Shown: positions 25,602 to 34,673 of the stretch, piece by piece
Position numbering within the stretch: position 1 is the first letter of the stretch
Layout of the letters: every line of letters begins with the position of its first letter
DNA from: Hydrogenophaga sp. PAMC20947
GTDB lineage: Bacteria > Pseudomonadota > Gammaproteobacteria > Burkholderiales > Burkholderiaceae_C
NCBI RefSeq assembly: GCF_004795855.1
Contig: NZ_CP039252.1
Location: 3,286,001-3,350,000 of the forward strand
Length of the DNA: 64,000 nt
Reading direction: 5' to 3'
Position numbers and translations under genes: made by a program
Notes under the pieces: model-generated
Databases searched by the model: none
What the model was told of the DNA's origin: nothing
Seen by the model: only the letters and a program-made list of their open reading frames with translations

Positions 25602-26942
25602 TCAACATTCCGTTTGTAGCGCCTCGCCATCCACAGGCCTCAGCAAGGCCTCAATGGCCGAACCGATCGCCAGCAAGTCGCGGTCACCTCCGCGGCGCCC
25701 AACCAGCATCAGACCTACCGGCAGTCCAATCCCGGTAGGGGCTGGCAACGACAGCGCCGGCAAATCAAAAAAGTTGAAGACCGAAGGGTTGCGCAGCAAC
25801 AGCATATTGGCGCGCATGAAGGCACTCTCTTGCGACAGGTCATCGATACGCGGCGCCAGCATCGGTACGGTTGGCAACAGCAGCGCATCAAAGTCGGTCA
25901 TTCGCGCATCGATACGGGGCAACAGTTTCATCCTGGCCTGCACCAGGCTGATGTAAGCCGCCGCGCTCATCGTTTCGCCGCGGCGGATGCGCCCCAGCAC
26001 CATCGGGTCGTAGGCTTCGGGCCGGTCTTTGATCAGGTGCTGGTGGATAGACGCGGCTTCGGCGGCGACCAACGTGCCTTGCTCCTGAAGGCGGAAAGGC
26101 TCCCCCAACAGGTCGTCCAGCGTTTCGTCGCTGATCCGGGCACCGGCAGCACCCAGTCGCTCAATCGCTCGCTCAAAGGCTGCCAACACCTCGGCCTGCG
26201 TTTCTGTGAACAACACGCCTCGCGGGATGCCCAGCCTCAGGCCACGAACAGACCGAGAGGCACCAGGCAAATGCTCAACACCCGAGAGGACCGTGTCCGC
26301 TGCCAAAGCGTCGGCCACGTTATGGCACAGGGGTCCGACGGTATCGAGCGAGTACGACAAAGGAAACCCGCCGCCGCGAGGCACGCGGGCCTGGCTGGGC
26401 TTGAAACCCACGATCCCGTTCAAGGCGGCGGGAATGCGCACCGAGCCTCCGGTGTCCGAACCGATGGCAATGTCAACGAAACCCCGCGCAACCGAAATGC
26501 CGGCGCCGGACGAAGACCCGCCCGGAATGCGCGCGGCATCATGGCTGTTGCCGGGCGTGCCGTAGTGCGGATTGATGCCAACACCAGAAAATGCAAACTC
26601 CGTCATGTTGGTTTTGCCCACAATCACAGCGCCGCCAGCACGCAGGCGCCGCACCACAACCGCATCGTGCGCGGCCGGCGGTGCGTCTCGCAATATCGCC
26701 GAACCGGCCGTGGTGGGTTCGCCGGCCACGTCGAACAAATCTTTGATGGACACCAGCCGACCATCGAGAGGGCCCAGGCTGTGCCCGGCGCGCAAGCGCG
26801 CATCGGCGGCGGTAGCCGCTGCGCGTGCATCGATCTCATACAGGCGGGTGAAGGTCAGACGCCCCTCTTCGCCCGACTGTGCAATGGCCGCTAGCGCGAG
26901 CTCCAGGCGTTGTGTGGTGGCGGGTTCTGCTTGAGCCGACAT
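25602..26942 (-). CDS. Amidase-signature-family hydrolase
   Basis: This 446-residue amidase has the catalytic Ser-cisSer-Lys triad: Lys in LVSIKDLFDVAG, cis-Ser in IPGGSSSGAGIS and nucleophile Ser in GSDTGGSVRIPAAL. The Gly/Ser-rich signature is complete. The family includes aryl-acid amidases, allophanate hydrolases and GatA; the absence of gatB/gatC neighbours argues for a catabolic or broad-range amidase. The ATG at 26942 has AGGAT upstream. Confidence 0.9.
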   Translation of the reverse strand: MSAQAEPATTQRLELALAAIAQSGEEGRLTFTRLYEIDARAAATAADARLRAGHSLGPLDGRLVSIKDLFDVAGEPTTAGSAILRDAPPAAHDAVVVRRLRAGGAVIVGKTNMTEFAFSGVGINPHYGTPGNSHDAARIPGGSSSGAGISVARGFVDIAIGSDTGGSVRIPAALNGIVGFKPSQARVPRGGGFPLSYSLDTVGPLCHNVADALAADTVLSGVEHLPGASRSVRGLRLGIPRGVLFTETQAEVLAAFERAIERLGAAGARISDETLDDLLGEPFRLQEQGTLVAAEAASIHQHLIKDRPEAYDPMVLGRIRRGETMSAAAYISLVQARMKLLPRIDARMTDFDALLLPTVPMLAPRIDDLSQESAFMRANMLLLRNPSVFNFFDLPALSLPAPTGIGLPVGLMLVGRRGGDRDLLAIGSAIEALLRPVDGEALQTEC

Positions 26943-27309
26943 GGGGATCCTCGTGTGGGATTGAGACAAACGGTGTTCAGGCGATCTCAGGCAAAACTTC
27001 GATGCCGTATCGGCCATTCAGCGCGCACCCCAACCGGAGGGCGAACAGCGCCCGGGTCGGACAGGTACCGCCTGGGACCGCAACGGTACCGCAAGTCGTG
27101 CCTGCGCCAACGGTGCAAGCGAACGTCACCAGACCCGCGCAGCCACCGTTCAAGGAAAGCAGGGTGTGGCAAGTCGCAGGCGGCCCGCTATTTCGGCCCT
27201 GCGTGACCGGTCACCTCGAAGCAGGAGCGCGCAATCATTTCGCCCCAATCCATTGGGACATCGGCTCAGCGCCAGGCGTTTGCCTGCCAGACCAGATCCG
27301 AATCCGGGA
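26943..27309. other. Interval with a Cys-rich open frame lacking a clear start
   Basis: On the minus strand a frame ending in TGA at 26979-26981 stays open back to about 27211. It encodes a Cys-rich stretch (LVTFACTVGAGTTCGTVAVP, then LGCALNGRYGIEVLPEIA). There is no ATG; a GTG near 27131 could give about 50 residues. It may be a chance frame, a decayed gene or a small Cys-rich protein. No RNA gene is visible. Confidence 0.3.
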
Positions 27310-27528
27310 CTACCGCAAATCATCAACGGTCAAGCCGTGCTGAGTCATGAGCTCGTTGATCTCATCGATGGCGGCTCGCTTCTCACTTTCGGTATCGACA
27401 TCAGCAGACGCGAACAAGGCGCTGGCGCTTTTGAGCATGTCTGCATAGCGTTGCTCTGACAAGGATTCATGTCTCCTGCTTGGTTGCACAGGGGCTCTGG
27501 GGCGGTCTTGTCTTTGAAAACGGTTCAT
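27310..27528 (-). CDS. Small helical protein, H-NS-N-terminus-like ending
   Basis: The predicted 72-residue protein begins with an Arg/Pro-rich tail (MNRFQRQDRPRAPVQPSRRH) and ends in a helix followed by MTQHGLTVDDLR. That ending is like the junction that follows the oligomerisation helix of H-NS-family proteins, but no DNA-binding domain follows. Whether it is a truncated H-NS paralogue or unrelated is unclear. An upstream ATG at 27633 would add 35 residues. No strong ribosome binding site is visible. Confidence 0.4.
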   Translation of the reverse strand: MNRFQRQDRPRAPVQPSRRHESLSEQRYADMLKSASALFASADVDTESEKRAAIDEINELMTQHGLTVDDLR

Positions 27529-27800
27529 GTCGTCGACACGATAGCCGAAATCAACGCGGTTTTTGGGAGCCGCAACGATCTCGGGCGTAAAGAATCTCCC
27601 CCAGTTGCTGCTGTCGACGACTCCCGAACCCATCCAATGTCTAAAAGCTCAAGAATCGGGACAGATGGTCTGACCGGCCAGGGCCATCAACGAACGGGAA
27701 GTGGATGTTGATCTCGGCGAGCGGGTGAATTCCACATCGCAGTTAGAGAAGCCCCAGGTTTGTCTCACGGCCTTGCTTGCGCCAAGGTCCGGTCCGGGCT

Positions 27801-27875
27801 TCAGCGCAGACCGAAGAAACTCAGCAAGAAGCCAACCACGACGATTAGGCCCACGATGTAAATGACGGTGTTCAT
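27801..27875 (-). CDS. 24-residue single-helix membrane peptide
   Basis: The 24-residue product (MNTVIYIVGLIVVVGFLLSF followed by FGLR) is one hydrophobic helix with a basic end. AGGAG precedes the ATG at 27875 by eight bases. Very similar tiny proteins recur in proteobacteria as I remember, typically stress or envelope related and uncharacterised. It is shorter than most gene finders accept. Confidence 0.6.
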   Translation of the reverse strand: MNTVIYIVGLIVVVGFLLSFFGLR

Positions 27876-28266
27876 GACGTTGCTCCTTACGTAATTGAAC
27901 ATCCATCGTAGGAGGGCTGCGTCACATGGCGTGTACGCCGCCACGACGTAATGCTGTAGGACAGGGACTGCGCAAGCAGGAGGCGTGCTGCAGATGAAGG
28001 CCGAACGCCGACGTTCTGCATGGGTAGTCGAAGGCATTGATATGTTGCCAGCCCGCCGTTCAGAGCCCCCAAACATGAATACTTAACGATTCATGTTTCA
28101 TAATCCTCAGAAGCACAACGACCCTGGCCACGGCATTCTGGCCCTGATGGCTATCTACCGAAGGGTTGGCGGTTGATTTTTGGCACACAAATAGGGACCA
28201 TGAGGCTTCACCAAGGGTGCATAACAATGCTTTCAACAGTTAAACCCTGTAGGGAAAACGAACGAA
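27876..28266. other. Interval between membrane peptide and fused MFS/spermidine synthase gene
   Basis: No gene is supported in these 391 bases. It holds the perfect inverted repeat at 28071-28098 and the promoter regions of the two divergent flanking genes. Confidence 0.5.
28071..28098. promoter_or_regulatory. Perfect 10-base inverted repeat, candidate operator
   Basis: AAACATGAAT, spacer ACTTAACG, ATTCATGTTT. The arms are perfect and AT-rich, in a divergent intergenic region between a membrane peptide and the fused MFS/spermidine synthase. It looks like a regulator binding site; no regulator gene is adjacent. Confidence 0.5.
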
Positions 28267-30339
28267 ATGATCAAGCGAACCGTTCTGATTTCCACCCTGT
28301 TTCTTTCAGCATTTTTGCTCTTCCTTGTGCAACCGATGGCAGCGAAAGTACTGCTTCCACGCTTTGGTGGCACGTCGGCCGTGTGGGCCGCCTGCCTGCT
28401 GTTCTTTCAATTCTTTCTCTTGGTCGGTTACGTATATGCCGATCGCCTGGGGCATTGGTTTGACACCCAGCAAAAGGGCTGGCTTCACATAGCCGTATTG
28501 TTGCTGTCACTGGTTCTGCTGCCAGTGGCGCTAGACGGCTATGGAAAGGCAGGTTGGACCGCTGACCCGGCGCTCCAGGTACTGCTGATGCTGACCCTGT
28601 CGATAGGCCTGCCCTACTTGCTTCTTGCGTCCACAGGTCCATTGCTGCAGTCGTTTTTCGCCGAGGCGCACTTGGGTGTGAATGTTTACCGGCTCTATGC
28701 GATTTCGAATATCGCGTCGCTGCTGGCTTTGGTCAGTTATCCCTTCACCGTCGAGCGCTGGCTCCCTGTGCAGCGCCAACTGCAAATATGGAGCTGCGCT
28801 TATGGGGTCTTCGCCATTCTGAGCGTCGCGACCGTATGGCTTTATGCAACCCAAAGCAGCCGATGGTCGCCAGCGTCCAGTTCTTCTGAACAGGGCGCCA
28901 AGCATGATTTGCCGAAGACCTCAGACTACTGGGTTTGGATTGGGTTCGCCGCGTTGGGGACAGCCTTGTTGGTCGCTGTGACCCTCAACATAACCCTCAA
29001 TATCGCCAGTATTCCCCTTTTCTGGATTTTGCCGCTGGCGGTCTACCTGTTTTCGTTCGTGGTGACTTTCGACAGCGATCGCTGGTACAGCCATCGATTG
29101 GTGATGGTTCCCATGGTGTTTTTCCCCGCCTTGATTTTGCTGACCCAGCGCGCCACTACCAGCGAAATTTCATTACCCGTTTCGGTGACGATCAATACCG
29201 TTGGCTTGTTTGTCTGCTGCTGGTTCTTGCATGGAGAGCTCAGCATCAGGAAACCTGCTTCCAGATACCTGACGCGTTTCTATATGGCGGTCAGCCTGGG
29301 TGGGGCACTCGGAGGCCTGTTTGGCAGCCTGATAGCTCCGGTGACCATGACTGGGTTTCACGAGCTCGAGGTCTTGACGTTGACGGTTGCCGCAACCGCG
29401 TTCTGGGTCTTGCGCAAACACCTCGGCAAGAGGCTCGACGCCTACCTGATCTCGACCGCACTGCTCCTTTCGGTGGTGCTTTGCGCCGCCTTGGGTGTTG
29501 CGAAATGGGGTCGCAATGATGCGTCAACGCGCGCCTCAATGCGCAATTTCTACGGCGTGTTGTCAGTGATTGATGCTCAAGAATCCAATGGCAGGCTGAC
29601 GCGGCGGTTGTTCAACGGCGCCATAGAACACGGTTCACAAGTCCTCGAGCCTGTTACCGACGCCCAGTCGCCCGGTGACTACTACGGCTCGACCAGCGGG
29701 ATTGGAATGGCCATTGAATCGCTACCCAGCTCTCCACGGCGGGTGGGCGTGATTGGATTGGGGGCGGGCGTACTCGCGGCGTACGGTCGGGGGGGCGATC
29801 ACTTCACCTTCTACGAAATCAACCCGCAAAGTATTCAAGTTGCCCAGACGTTGTTCAGCTACCTGGAGAAAACAAAGAGCAAGGTCGACGTTGTGGAAGG
29901 TGACGCCCGACTGGTTCTGACGCAGGGAAAGGCCAACCCGGATCAGGCAAAGTTGCAACTATTGGCCGTAGACGCTTTTTCTGGCGACGCTATTCCCATG
30001 CACCTGTTGACGCTGGAAGCTTTTCAGGTCTACCGGTCTCAACTGGTCGAAAACGGCATCCTCGCGGTGCATATATCGAACAAGTACCTCAATCTTCGCC
30101 CCGTCTTGCTGGGAGCCGCCAATGCTCTGGGCTGGGAGGGGTTTCATGTTCACTCACCCGGCGATGGCGACCGGCAAAGAGGCTCCGACTGGGTGATCAT
30201 GGTGAAAGACCCTGCACCCTACCGCAACAGCCCATGGATGAGCAACGGCCATCGGCTCAGCGCTGGCAGGCTGCCCCATGGTCCAATCGTCTGGACAGAT
30301 GGAAACAACAATCTGCTTGACGCACTTGCCGGGCAGTAG
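28267..30339 (+). CDS. Fused MFS transporter / spermidine synthase-like protein
   Basis: This 690-residue fusion has an N-terminal membrane half with about ten to twelve helices (VLISTLFLSAFLLFLVQPMA; GGTSAVWAACLLFFQFFLLV). A C-terminal cytoplasmic aminopropyltransferase-like domain begins near 480 (VGVIGLGAGVLAAYGRGG; FYEINPQSIQVAQ; VVEGDARLVLTQ; LAVDAFSGDAIPMHLLT). The SAM-binding Gly loop and the acidic substrate residues are present. Such fusions are widespread and mostly uncharacterised; polyamine synthesis coupled to transport is an assumption. It stands before an Lnt-like gene. Confidence 0.88.
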   Translation: MIKRTVLISTLFLSAFLLFLVQPMAAKVLLPRFGGTSAVWAACLLFFQFFLLVGYVYADRLGHWFDTQQKGWLHIAVLLLSLVLLPVALDGYGKAGWTADPALQVLLMLTLSIGLPYLLLASTGPLLQSFFAEAHLGVNVYRLYAISNIASLLALVSYPFTVERWLPVQRQLQIWSCAYGVFAILSVATVWLYATQSSRWSPASSSSEQGAKHDLPKTSDYWVWIGFAALGTALLVAVTLNITLNIASIPLFWILPLAVYLFSFVVTFDSDRWYSHRLVMVPMVFFPALILLTQRATTSEISLPVSVTINTVGLFVCCWFLHGELSIRKPASRYLTRFYMAVSLGGALGGLFGSLIAPVTMTGFHELEVLTLTVAATAFWVLRKHLGKRLDAYLISTALLLSVVLCAALGVAKWGRNDASTRASMRNFYGVLSVIDAQESNGRLTRRLFNGAIEHGSQVLEPVTDAQSPGDYYGSTSGIGMAIESLPSSPRRVGVIGLGAGVLAAYGRGGDHFTFYEINPQSIQVAQTLFSYLEKTKSKVDVVEGDARLVLTQGKANPDQAKLQLLAVDAFSGDAIPMHLLTLEAFQVYRSQLVENGILAVHISNKYLNLRPVLLGAANALGWEGFHVHSPGDGDRQRGSDWVIMVKDPAPYRNSPWMSNGHRLSAGRLPHGPIVWTDGNNNLLDALAGQ

Positions 30340-30518
30340 CCCGCCAGATCGAGCGTTGATGCGCCCACGCATAATTGTTCGGATGACCGGCCTACCGCAT
30401 GCACCTGTCGCTCTTGATCTTGAGAGTCACCGCGACCGTTTCGGACGTTTTGCCGGCAGGTATGCCCGATTGCGTTCGGTTTCAACGGCCCGCCCACAGC
30501 CCCCCAATGTGAATTGAC

Positions 30519-32066
30519 ATGCGCGCCTCAGTCTTTCTTCGCGCCCTTTTGGTCATGGGCTCTGCAGTGGCTGCCGGGCTGTCCACCGCAGGCGATTGGG
30601 CCTTCATTTCGGTTCCGCTGGCGTTGGGTTGCCTGATCTGGAACATGGGCTCTCGCCTGTTGCGCAACACGGCGTGGCTGTTTTGCTGGTTGCTGGTTTA
30701 CTTTCTGTTTGCCTTGGGCTGGATGATCTGGGCGCTGCAGTCGCCCGGAGAGTGGACGTTTGCTTGGTCAATTCCATTGATGCTCATCGTCTTTTCGCTG
30801 TTCGCAGCGAGCTATGCCGTGAGTTATTGGGGTCTGGGCCTGTTGGTGAAGTGGTTGCGTCCAAACTTCCAGCCGTTGGATGGCAAGCTCACCCATTGTT
30901 TCATGCTGGCGACTGCTTTTCTGACCGGTGACGTCATGCGCGTTTGCCTGGGCCTTGGCTCCACCTGGGGCTCCCTGGGCTACAGCCAAACGGCCAACCC
31001 CTGGATGTCGGGCATGTACGCCCTTGTGGGCACCCCGGGCGTATCGGCGTTGACCGTGTTCTGGGTGGGCCTGCTGGTGGCCGGGCTTCAATCGCTGCTT
31101 GCACGCACCAGAACCCGTGGAGAGGGGGCATTGGCCCACACCCCTCCCAGCTTCTGGCTCCTGGCTTTGGCTGCCGGCTTGATCGGATTGTGCCTCCTGG
31201 CCCGCACTTGGCACTGGACCCATGCCCTGGATCGACCTCAGCCTGTCAGGCTGGTACACACCTCGCTTTTTGAAGGCCAGAAGTACACGCCCGAGGCCCA
31301 GGCAGCGGCCCAGGGTCTGCTTCTGGATTTGGCGCAGCGAACCGACGCGGTTGCCACCCTGTACCCCGAGCTCTTTCTTGTGCACCCGGCCTTTGAATAT
31401 CCGAAAGATTGGCGAGCCGAGGTGATGGCTGCGGTGAAGCGCTCGGGCAACCACCAAATCGTTGGTGCGCCAGACTCCTTGGTGTCGGCCCAACGCGTGA
31501 TTCAAGGGGCCACCAATGCCATGATTCACCTTGGCCCTGAAGGCTCAGTCCGTCGACGCCCCAAGGAATCGCTCATTCCGTTTACCGAGCAAACCAGCGC
31601 CAACGCAGTGATCGCCTGGGTCTACAGCCTGTTTTCGGCCTATCCCAACGCCAACTTTCTTCCGGCGGGAATGGGCGACACGGCGCCTTTTGAGATGCCT
31701 GGCTTCAGGTTGGCCGCCGCCATTTGCAGTGAAATTTCTGACCCGATGATCGTGAACGCCCGCCTTTTAACGGCCGGTACCTTGCTCAACGCGTCCAGTG
31801 AGTCCTGGATTCACAGCGCAACGCTGGACGGCCTGATCGTCCAGATGCTGCAGGCCCGGGCGCTGGAGTCGCAAAAGCCCATTCTTCGCGCAGGAAATGG
31901 GGGATTCTCCGGTGTGGTGACCGAACGCGGACATGTCCTCAAGACCGAGGCTCTGCACACCGTGGTGAGCGTGCAAACCCGCACGGGCGAAACGCCTTAC
32001 GCCCGCGCCATGGCTTGGTTTTATGGCGCCATCACCCCCCCTGCTTCGGATCCCCTGCCCCGTTGA
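30519..32066 (+). CDS. Apolipoprotein N-acyltransferase-like membrane protein
   Basis: The 515-residue protein has six to eight N-terminal membrane helices and a periplasmic carbon-nitrogen hydrolase domain. The Lnt-like segment STWGSLGYSQTANPWMSGMY is at about 149-168. The Glu-Lys-Cys triad reads E284 (LYPELFLV), K349 (RRPKESLIPFTE) and C403 (AAICSEISD). Lnt adds the third acyl chain to lipoproteins; this divergent copy could be a second Lnt. The only other mapped genes nearby are exported or lipoproteins. Its sequence is degenerate enough that another N-acyltransferase role is possible. Confidence 0.8.
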   Translation: MRASVFLRALLVMGSAVAAGLSTAGDWAFISVPLALGCLIWNMGSRLLRNTAWLFCWLLVYFLFALGWMIWALQSPGEWTFAWSIPLMLIVFSLFAASYAVSYWGLGLLVKWLRPNFQPLDGKLTHCFMLATAFLTGDVMRVCLGLGSTWGSLGYSQTANPWMSGMYALVGTPGVSALTVFWVGLLVAGLQSLLARTRTRGEGALAHTPPSFWLLALAAGLIGLCLLARTWHWTHALDRPQPVRLVHTSLFEGQKYTPEAQAAAQGLLLDLAQRTDAVATLYPELFLVHPAFEYPKDWRAEVMAAVKRSGNHQIVGAPDSLVSAQRVIQGATNAMIHLGPEGSVRRRPKESLIPFTEQTSANAVIAWVYSLFSAYPNANFLPAGMGDTAPFEMPGFRLAAAICSEISDPMIVNARLLTAGTLLNASSESWIHSATLDGLIVQMLQARALESQKPILRAGNGGFSGVVTERGHVLKTEALHTVVSVQTRTGETPYARAMAWFYGAITPPASDPLPR

Positions 32067-32108
32067 ACGCCCACCCTGACGCGCTTGACCTGGACGACCT
32101 GATACCGA

Positions 32109-32741
32109 TCAGGTCAGGTACTGGACGTTGCTCCAACTGCGCCGAATCACCTCTTCCAGATGAACCATCTTGTCTTTCAGGGTGTACACCGTTAGCGCCA
32201 CTGGAAACTTGCCCGGAGCCTGACCGACAAAGATCTGCACATCCATCAACAAATCCTGGGCCTGGCCCGAAAAGCGCGCCTGTGAACCTTGCAGAATGCC
32301 GTGACTTGCTGGAAATACCGCCAACGCGCGCGCTTCGCCGGCGCTTACACCGAAATTTTGAGCCCCGTGCACGATGGCCGAACGCGCAACGCCTGGCAGT
32401 GCACCCTCAGATACGGCCTTGTTGCTCCATCCGCTGAACGTCATGGCCGATGGAGGGTGGTACCGATCCGGGCTTTGAGCCGTGAACAGGTAGCGCCCAT
32501 TCTGCTTTTGAACCCCGGTGGTCCACGGAGGCTGGTTTTCGATCCAGATCTCCAGCCCCATCTCTTTGATCTGGTGAACCTGCATTTCGCGCAGGGCCCG
32601 ATCGCCGCTGATGTACCGAGCAATGCGAGGGGATTTGGTTGGTGTTTGTGCGGATACCGCACCGGCACCACACAACACCGCCACCCCGGAACAGAGCAAG
32701 GCCCTTCGGCCCAAAACCGTGCTTTGGTTCAAATCGTTCAT
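32109..32741 (-). CDS. Exported protein of unknown function
   Basis: The 210-residue protein begins with a signal peptide carrying two arginines (LGRRALLCSGVAVLCGAGAV) and a likely cleavage after VSA. The Tat-like pair is not a full consensus. The rest has no recognised motif. It is transcribed in the same direction as the small membrane protein upstream (22 bases apart) and is the last gene of the minus-strand run that starts at the Tad locus. Confidence 0.6.
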   Translation of the reverse strand: MNDLNQSTVLGRRALLCSGVAVLCGAGAVSAQTPTKSPRIARYISGDRALREMQVHQIKEMGLEIWIENQPPWTTGVQKQNGRYLFTAQSPDRYHPPSAMTFSGWSNKAVSEGALPGVARSAIVHGAQNFGVSAGEARALAVFPASHGILQGSQARFSGQAQDLLMDVQIFVGQAPGKFPVALTVYTLKDKMVHLEEVIRRSWSNVQYLT

Positions 32742-32763
32742 GGTTGTTCGTTCATATCAAGGC

Positions 32764-32967
32764 CTACAAACCGCCAGCGCGCTGAACAGCCGACACGAGT
32801 CCCAGCAGCGTCAAGACCACCACGGCCACTACGCTGTACCACCGCCGGCTCCGGCGAAATGCCAGTCGCCAATCCAGTCTGCTGAACAGCCAGCACACCA
32901 GCCACACCAGGCCATAGCTCACGATGGCCCGGCCCAGCAAGTTGCCCAACACATACAAAGTTGACAT
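32764..32967 (-). CDS. Small two-helix membrane protein
   Basis: The 67-residue protein has two membrane segments (GRAIVSYGLVWLVCWLFSRL and YSVVAVVVLTLLGLVSAV) separated by a basic loop with RRSRR. GGAAAG precedes the ATG at 32967. No family recognised. It lies between two exported-protein genes on the same strand. Confidence 0.65.
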   Translation of the reverse strand: MSTLYVLGNLLGRAIVSYGLVWLVCWLFSRLDWRLAFRRSRRWYSVVAVVVLTLLGLVSAVQRAGGL

Positions 32968-33015
32968 CGCTGCTTTCCAATGAATTTGAAATCGTTGAGT
33001 TCGTTGAAGCGCCCT

Positions 33016-33885
33016 TCAGGGGACCGGCAATTTGGTGACCCGATCGACCACAAGCCCGCACTGGGCCGCGGTGGGTTTCTTTTTCCAGTCAATGCCCAGG
33101 TCTTGGGTCAGCAGTTTCTGCACAGAAGCCTTCTCTGCGCGAAGTGCCGCATCAAAAGGTGCGCGCTCTTGCCGCGTCGCGAACTGCATGAGCTGCATCG
33201 CAGCCGCATCGCGCGCAGCTTTGTTTGCCGTCTGCCACTGCTGGTAGATTGCGGTCAAACCCCCTTGGGCATTCGGATACATCTGACCACAAGCCTTGAC
33301 GGTCCGGGCCAGAAACTGGTCTCGCGCCATCAGGCGGCTGAGAGCCATATCACCCTGCGCGGGGGCCTCGGTCGCAGGTTTTCCTAACTTCGGCACAGCA
33401 CCATTGCCCGCGACCGCCGCTTGGCCCTGTGTGCCGTTGGCGCCAGCAATCCGGGCGATTGTCTGGGCAAACTGATTCGCACTGACGGGGCGCCCACCCG
33501 CATCGCGCGCCGGCTGCCCTTTCAGGAAAACAAAGTGGGCGGGCGCGCCGTACACCTTCATGGTGTCACCAAAATCGGGCGTTTTGTTCCAGGGTGACCA
33601 CTGCACCCGAGCAAACACCCAAGGCAGCGAATGCTTCTGAGCGGCCGCTTGATCAAACACTTTGTCTGCACCCACGCAATACGTACAACTGCTGTCCGGC
33701 GAGGTCGCCTGGACCACCGCATAAGGGTGTTTGGCCAAGAAGGCAGCTACTTCCTCAGGCTTTAACTCCACCACAGCATCTGGCGCAGCCTGCGCCATGG
33801 CGGCCATTGAGGCCACGGCACATAGCAAAACACCTCCCTTGAAGGCCACATCAAACCAACCTGCCCCATGCACAACCAACTTCAT
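33016..33885 (-). CDS. Periplasmic thioredoxin-like protein
   Basis: The 289-residue protein has a signal peptide (VAFKGGVLLCAVASMAAMAQ) and a thioredoxin-like segment with CxxC (PDSSCTYCVGADKVF) followed by WVFARVQWSPWNKTPDFGDT and KVYGAPAHFVFLKG. The C-terminal half is helical with two further Cys residues. The fold would suit disulfide chemistry in the periplasm. GGAG precedes the ATG at 33885. It sits downstream of the Cys-containing toxin and DUF3617 genes, but a link to them is only positional. Confidence 0.7.
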   Translation of the reverse strand: MKLVVHGAGWFDVAFKGGVLLCAVASMAAMAQAAPDAVVELKPEEVAAFLAKHPYAVVQATSPDSSCTYCVGADKVFDQAAAQKHSLPWVFARVQWSPWNKTPDFGDTMKVYGAPAHFVFLKGQPARDAGGRPVSANQFAQTIARIAGANGTQGQAAVAGNGAVPKLGKPATEAPAQGDMALSRLMARDQFLARTVKACGQMYPNAQGGLTAIYQQWQTANKAARDAAAMQLMQFATRQERAPFDAALRAEKASVQKLLTQDLGIDWKKKPTAAQCGLVVDRVTKLPVP

Positions 33886-33955
33886 TCCGTATCTCCCTGA
33901 AAACCATCCTAAACACTGCTCTTGACCATTGCGACAGCGCCGCCAGGAAAAGCAA

Positions 33956-34606
33956 TCAATCCTGATGCCAAACCTTGAAGCCATCAGGCCGCCTGATCAT
34001 CAGTTGAAGTGACAACGCATGCACCGACTCCAACCCCATCACGTGCTTCGCAAATGCGAACGCATTGGCGTGGGTTTCCGGTTTGGCGCTGTCCATGGCC
34101 ATGAGAAAGTCGCGCGTTGGAGCCATCAGCAGCAACTCGCCCTTGGGCTCGGTTCTCTCAATCAACAAATTCCAAATGCCCTCGGAGAGCAGGCAGGCAG
34201 CGTCCAGATGGGTTTCGGCCTCCTCTGGCCCGACCCGCAACATGTGAGAACCATTGTCCTCAATGATCCGCAAACCATGCCGCTTGATTTCTTGCTGCAA
34301 GTTGTGCAACGCCAAGTCTTCGGCATCCGAGACTTTGATACCCGCCTCCTTCATCAAGGCCGGTGTCGCAAACACGAATTGATCGGACGTATCAAACGCA
34401 TAAGCCTCCAGCAACTCACCACACAAAGGCCGGGTGAGTGGCATCTGGTCTGGCGGCACGCCGTTCTGCTCCAGCGCTTGAACAAACGCCAGGTGTTTGA
34501 CTCGGGCGGTGAATTGATCCGCTGAGTGCGCCTTCGCGCCGCCTTTTTCAGCCTGCTTGGGCGACTGCCCCTTGAAGAAACGAGAAAACACGAAAAACCC
34601 CTTCAA
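33956..34606 (-). CDS. DUF1444 (YtpQ-like) protein
   Basis: This 216-residue soluble protein resembles the DUF1444/YtpQ family by its layout and segments DLALHNLQQEIKRHGLRIIE and GIWNLLIERTEPKGELLLMA, then RDFLMAMDSAKPETHANAFA. The function of the family is unknown. The N-terminus is short and basic (MKGFFVFSRFFKGQSPKQAE). It lies in the minus-strand run downstream of the toxin/immunity pair. Confidence 0.65.
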   Translation of the reverse strand: MKGFFVFSRFFKGQSPKQAEKGGAKAHSADQFTARVKHLAFVQALEQNGVPPDQMPLTRPLCGELLEAYAFDTSDQFVFATPALMKEAGIKVSDAEDLALHNLQQEIKRHGLRIIEDNGSHMLRVGPEEAETHLDAACLLSEGIWNLLIERTEPKGELLLMAPTRDFLMAMDSAKPETHANAFAFAKHVMGLESVHALSLQLMIRRPDGFKVWHQD

Positions 34607-34673
34607 TCTGATTCGGTGCGGCGCATCACACCGAAGCGCGGATCACCGGCATGAGCAGGATGCCAACCTCTAA

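Noticed and set aside
27801..28076. A 91-residue protein containing the tiny membrane peptide
   Set aside because: The upstream codons are implausible, while AGGAG directly precedes the internal ATG at 27875.
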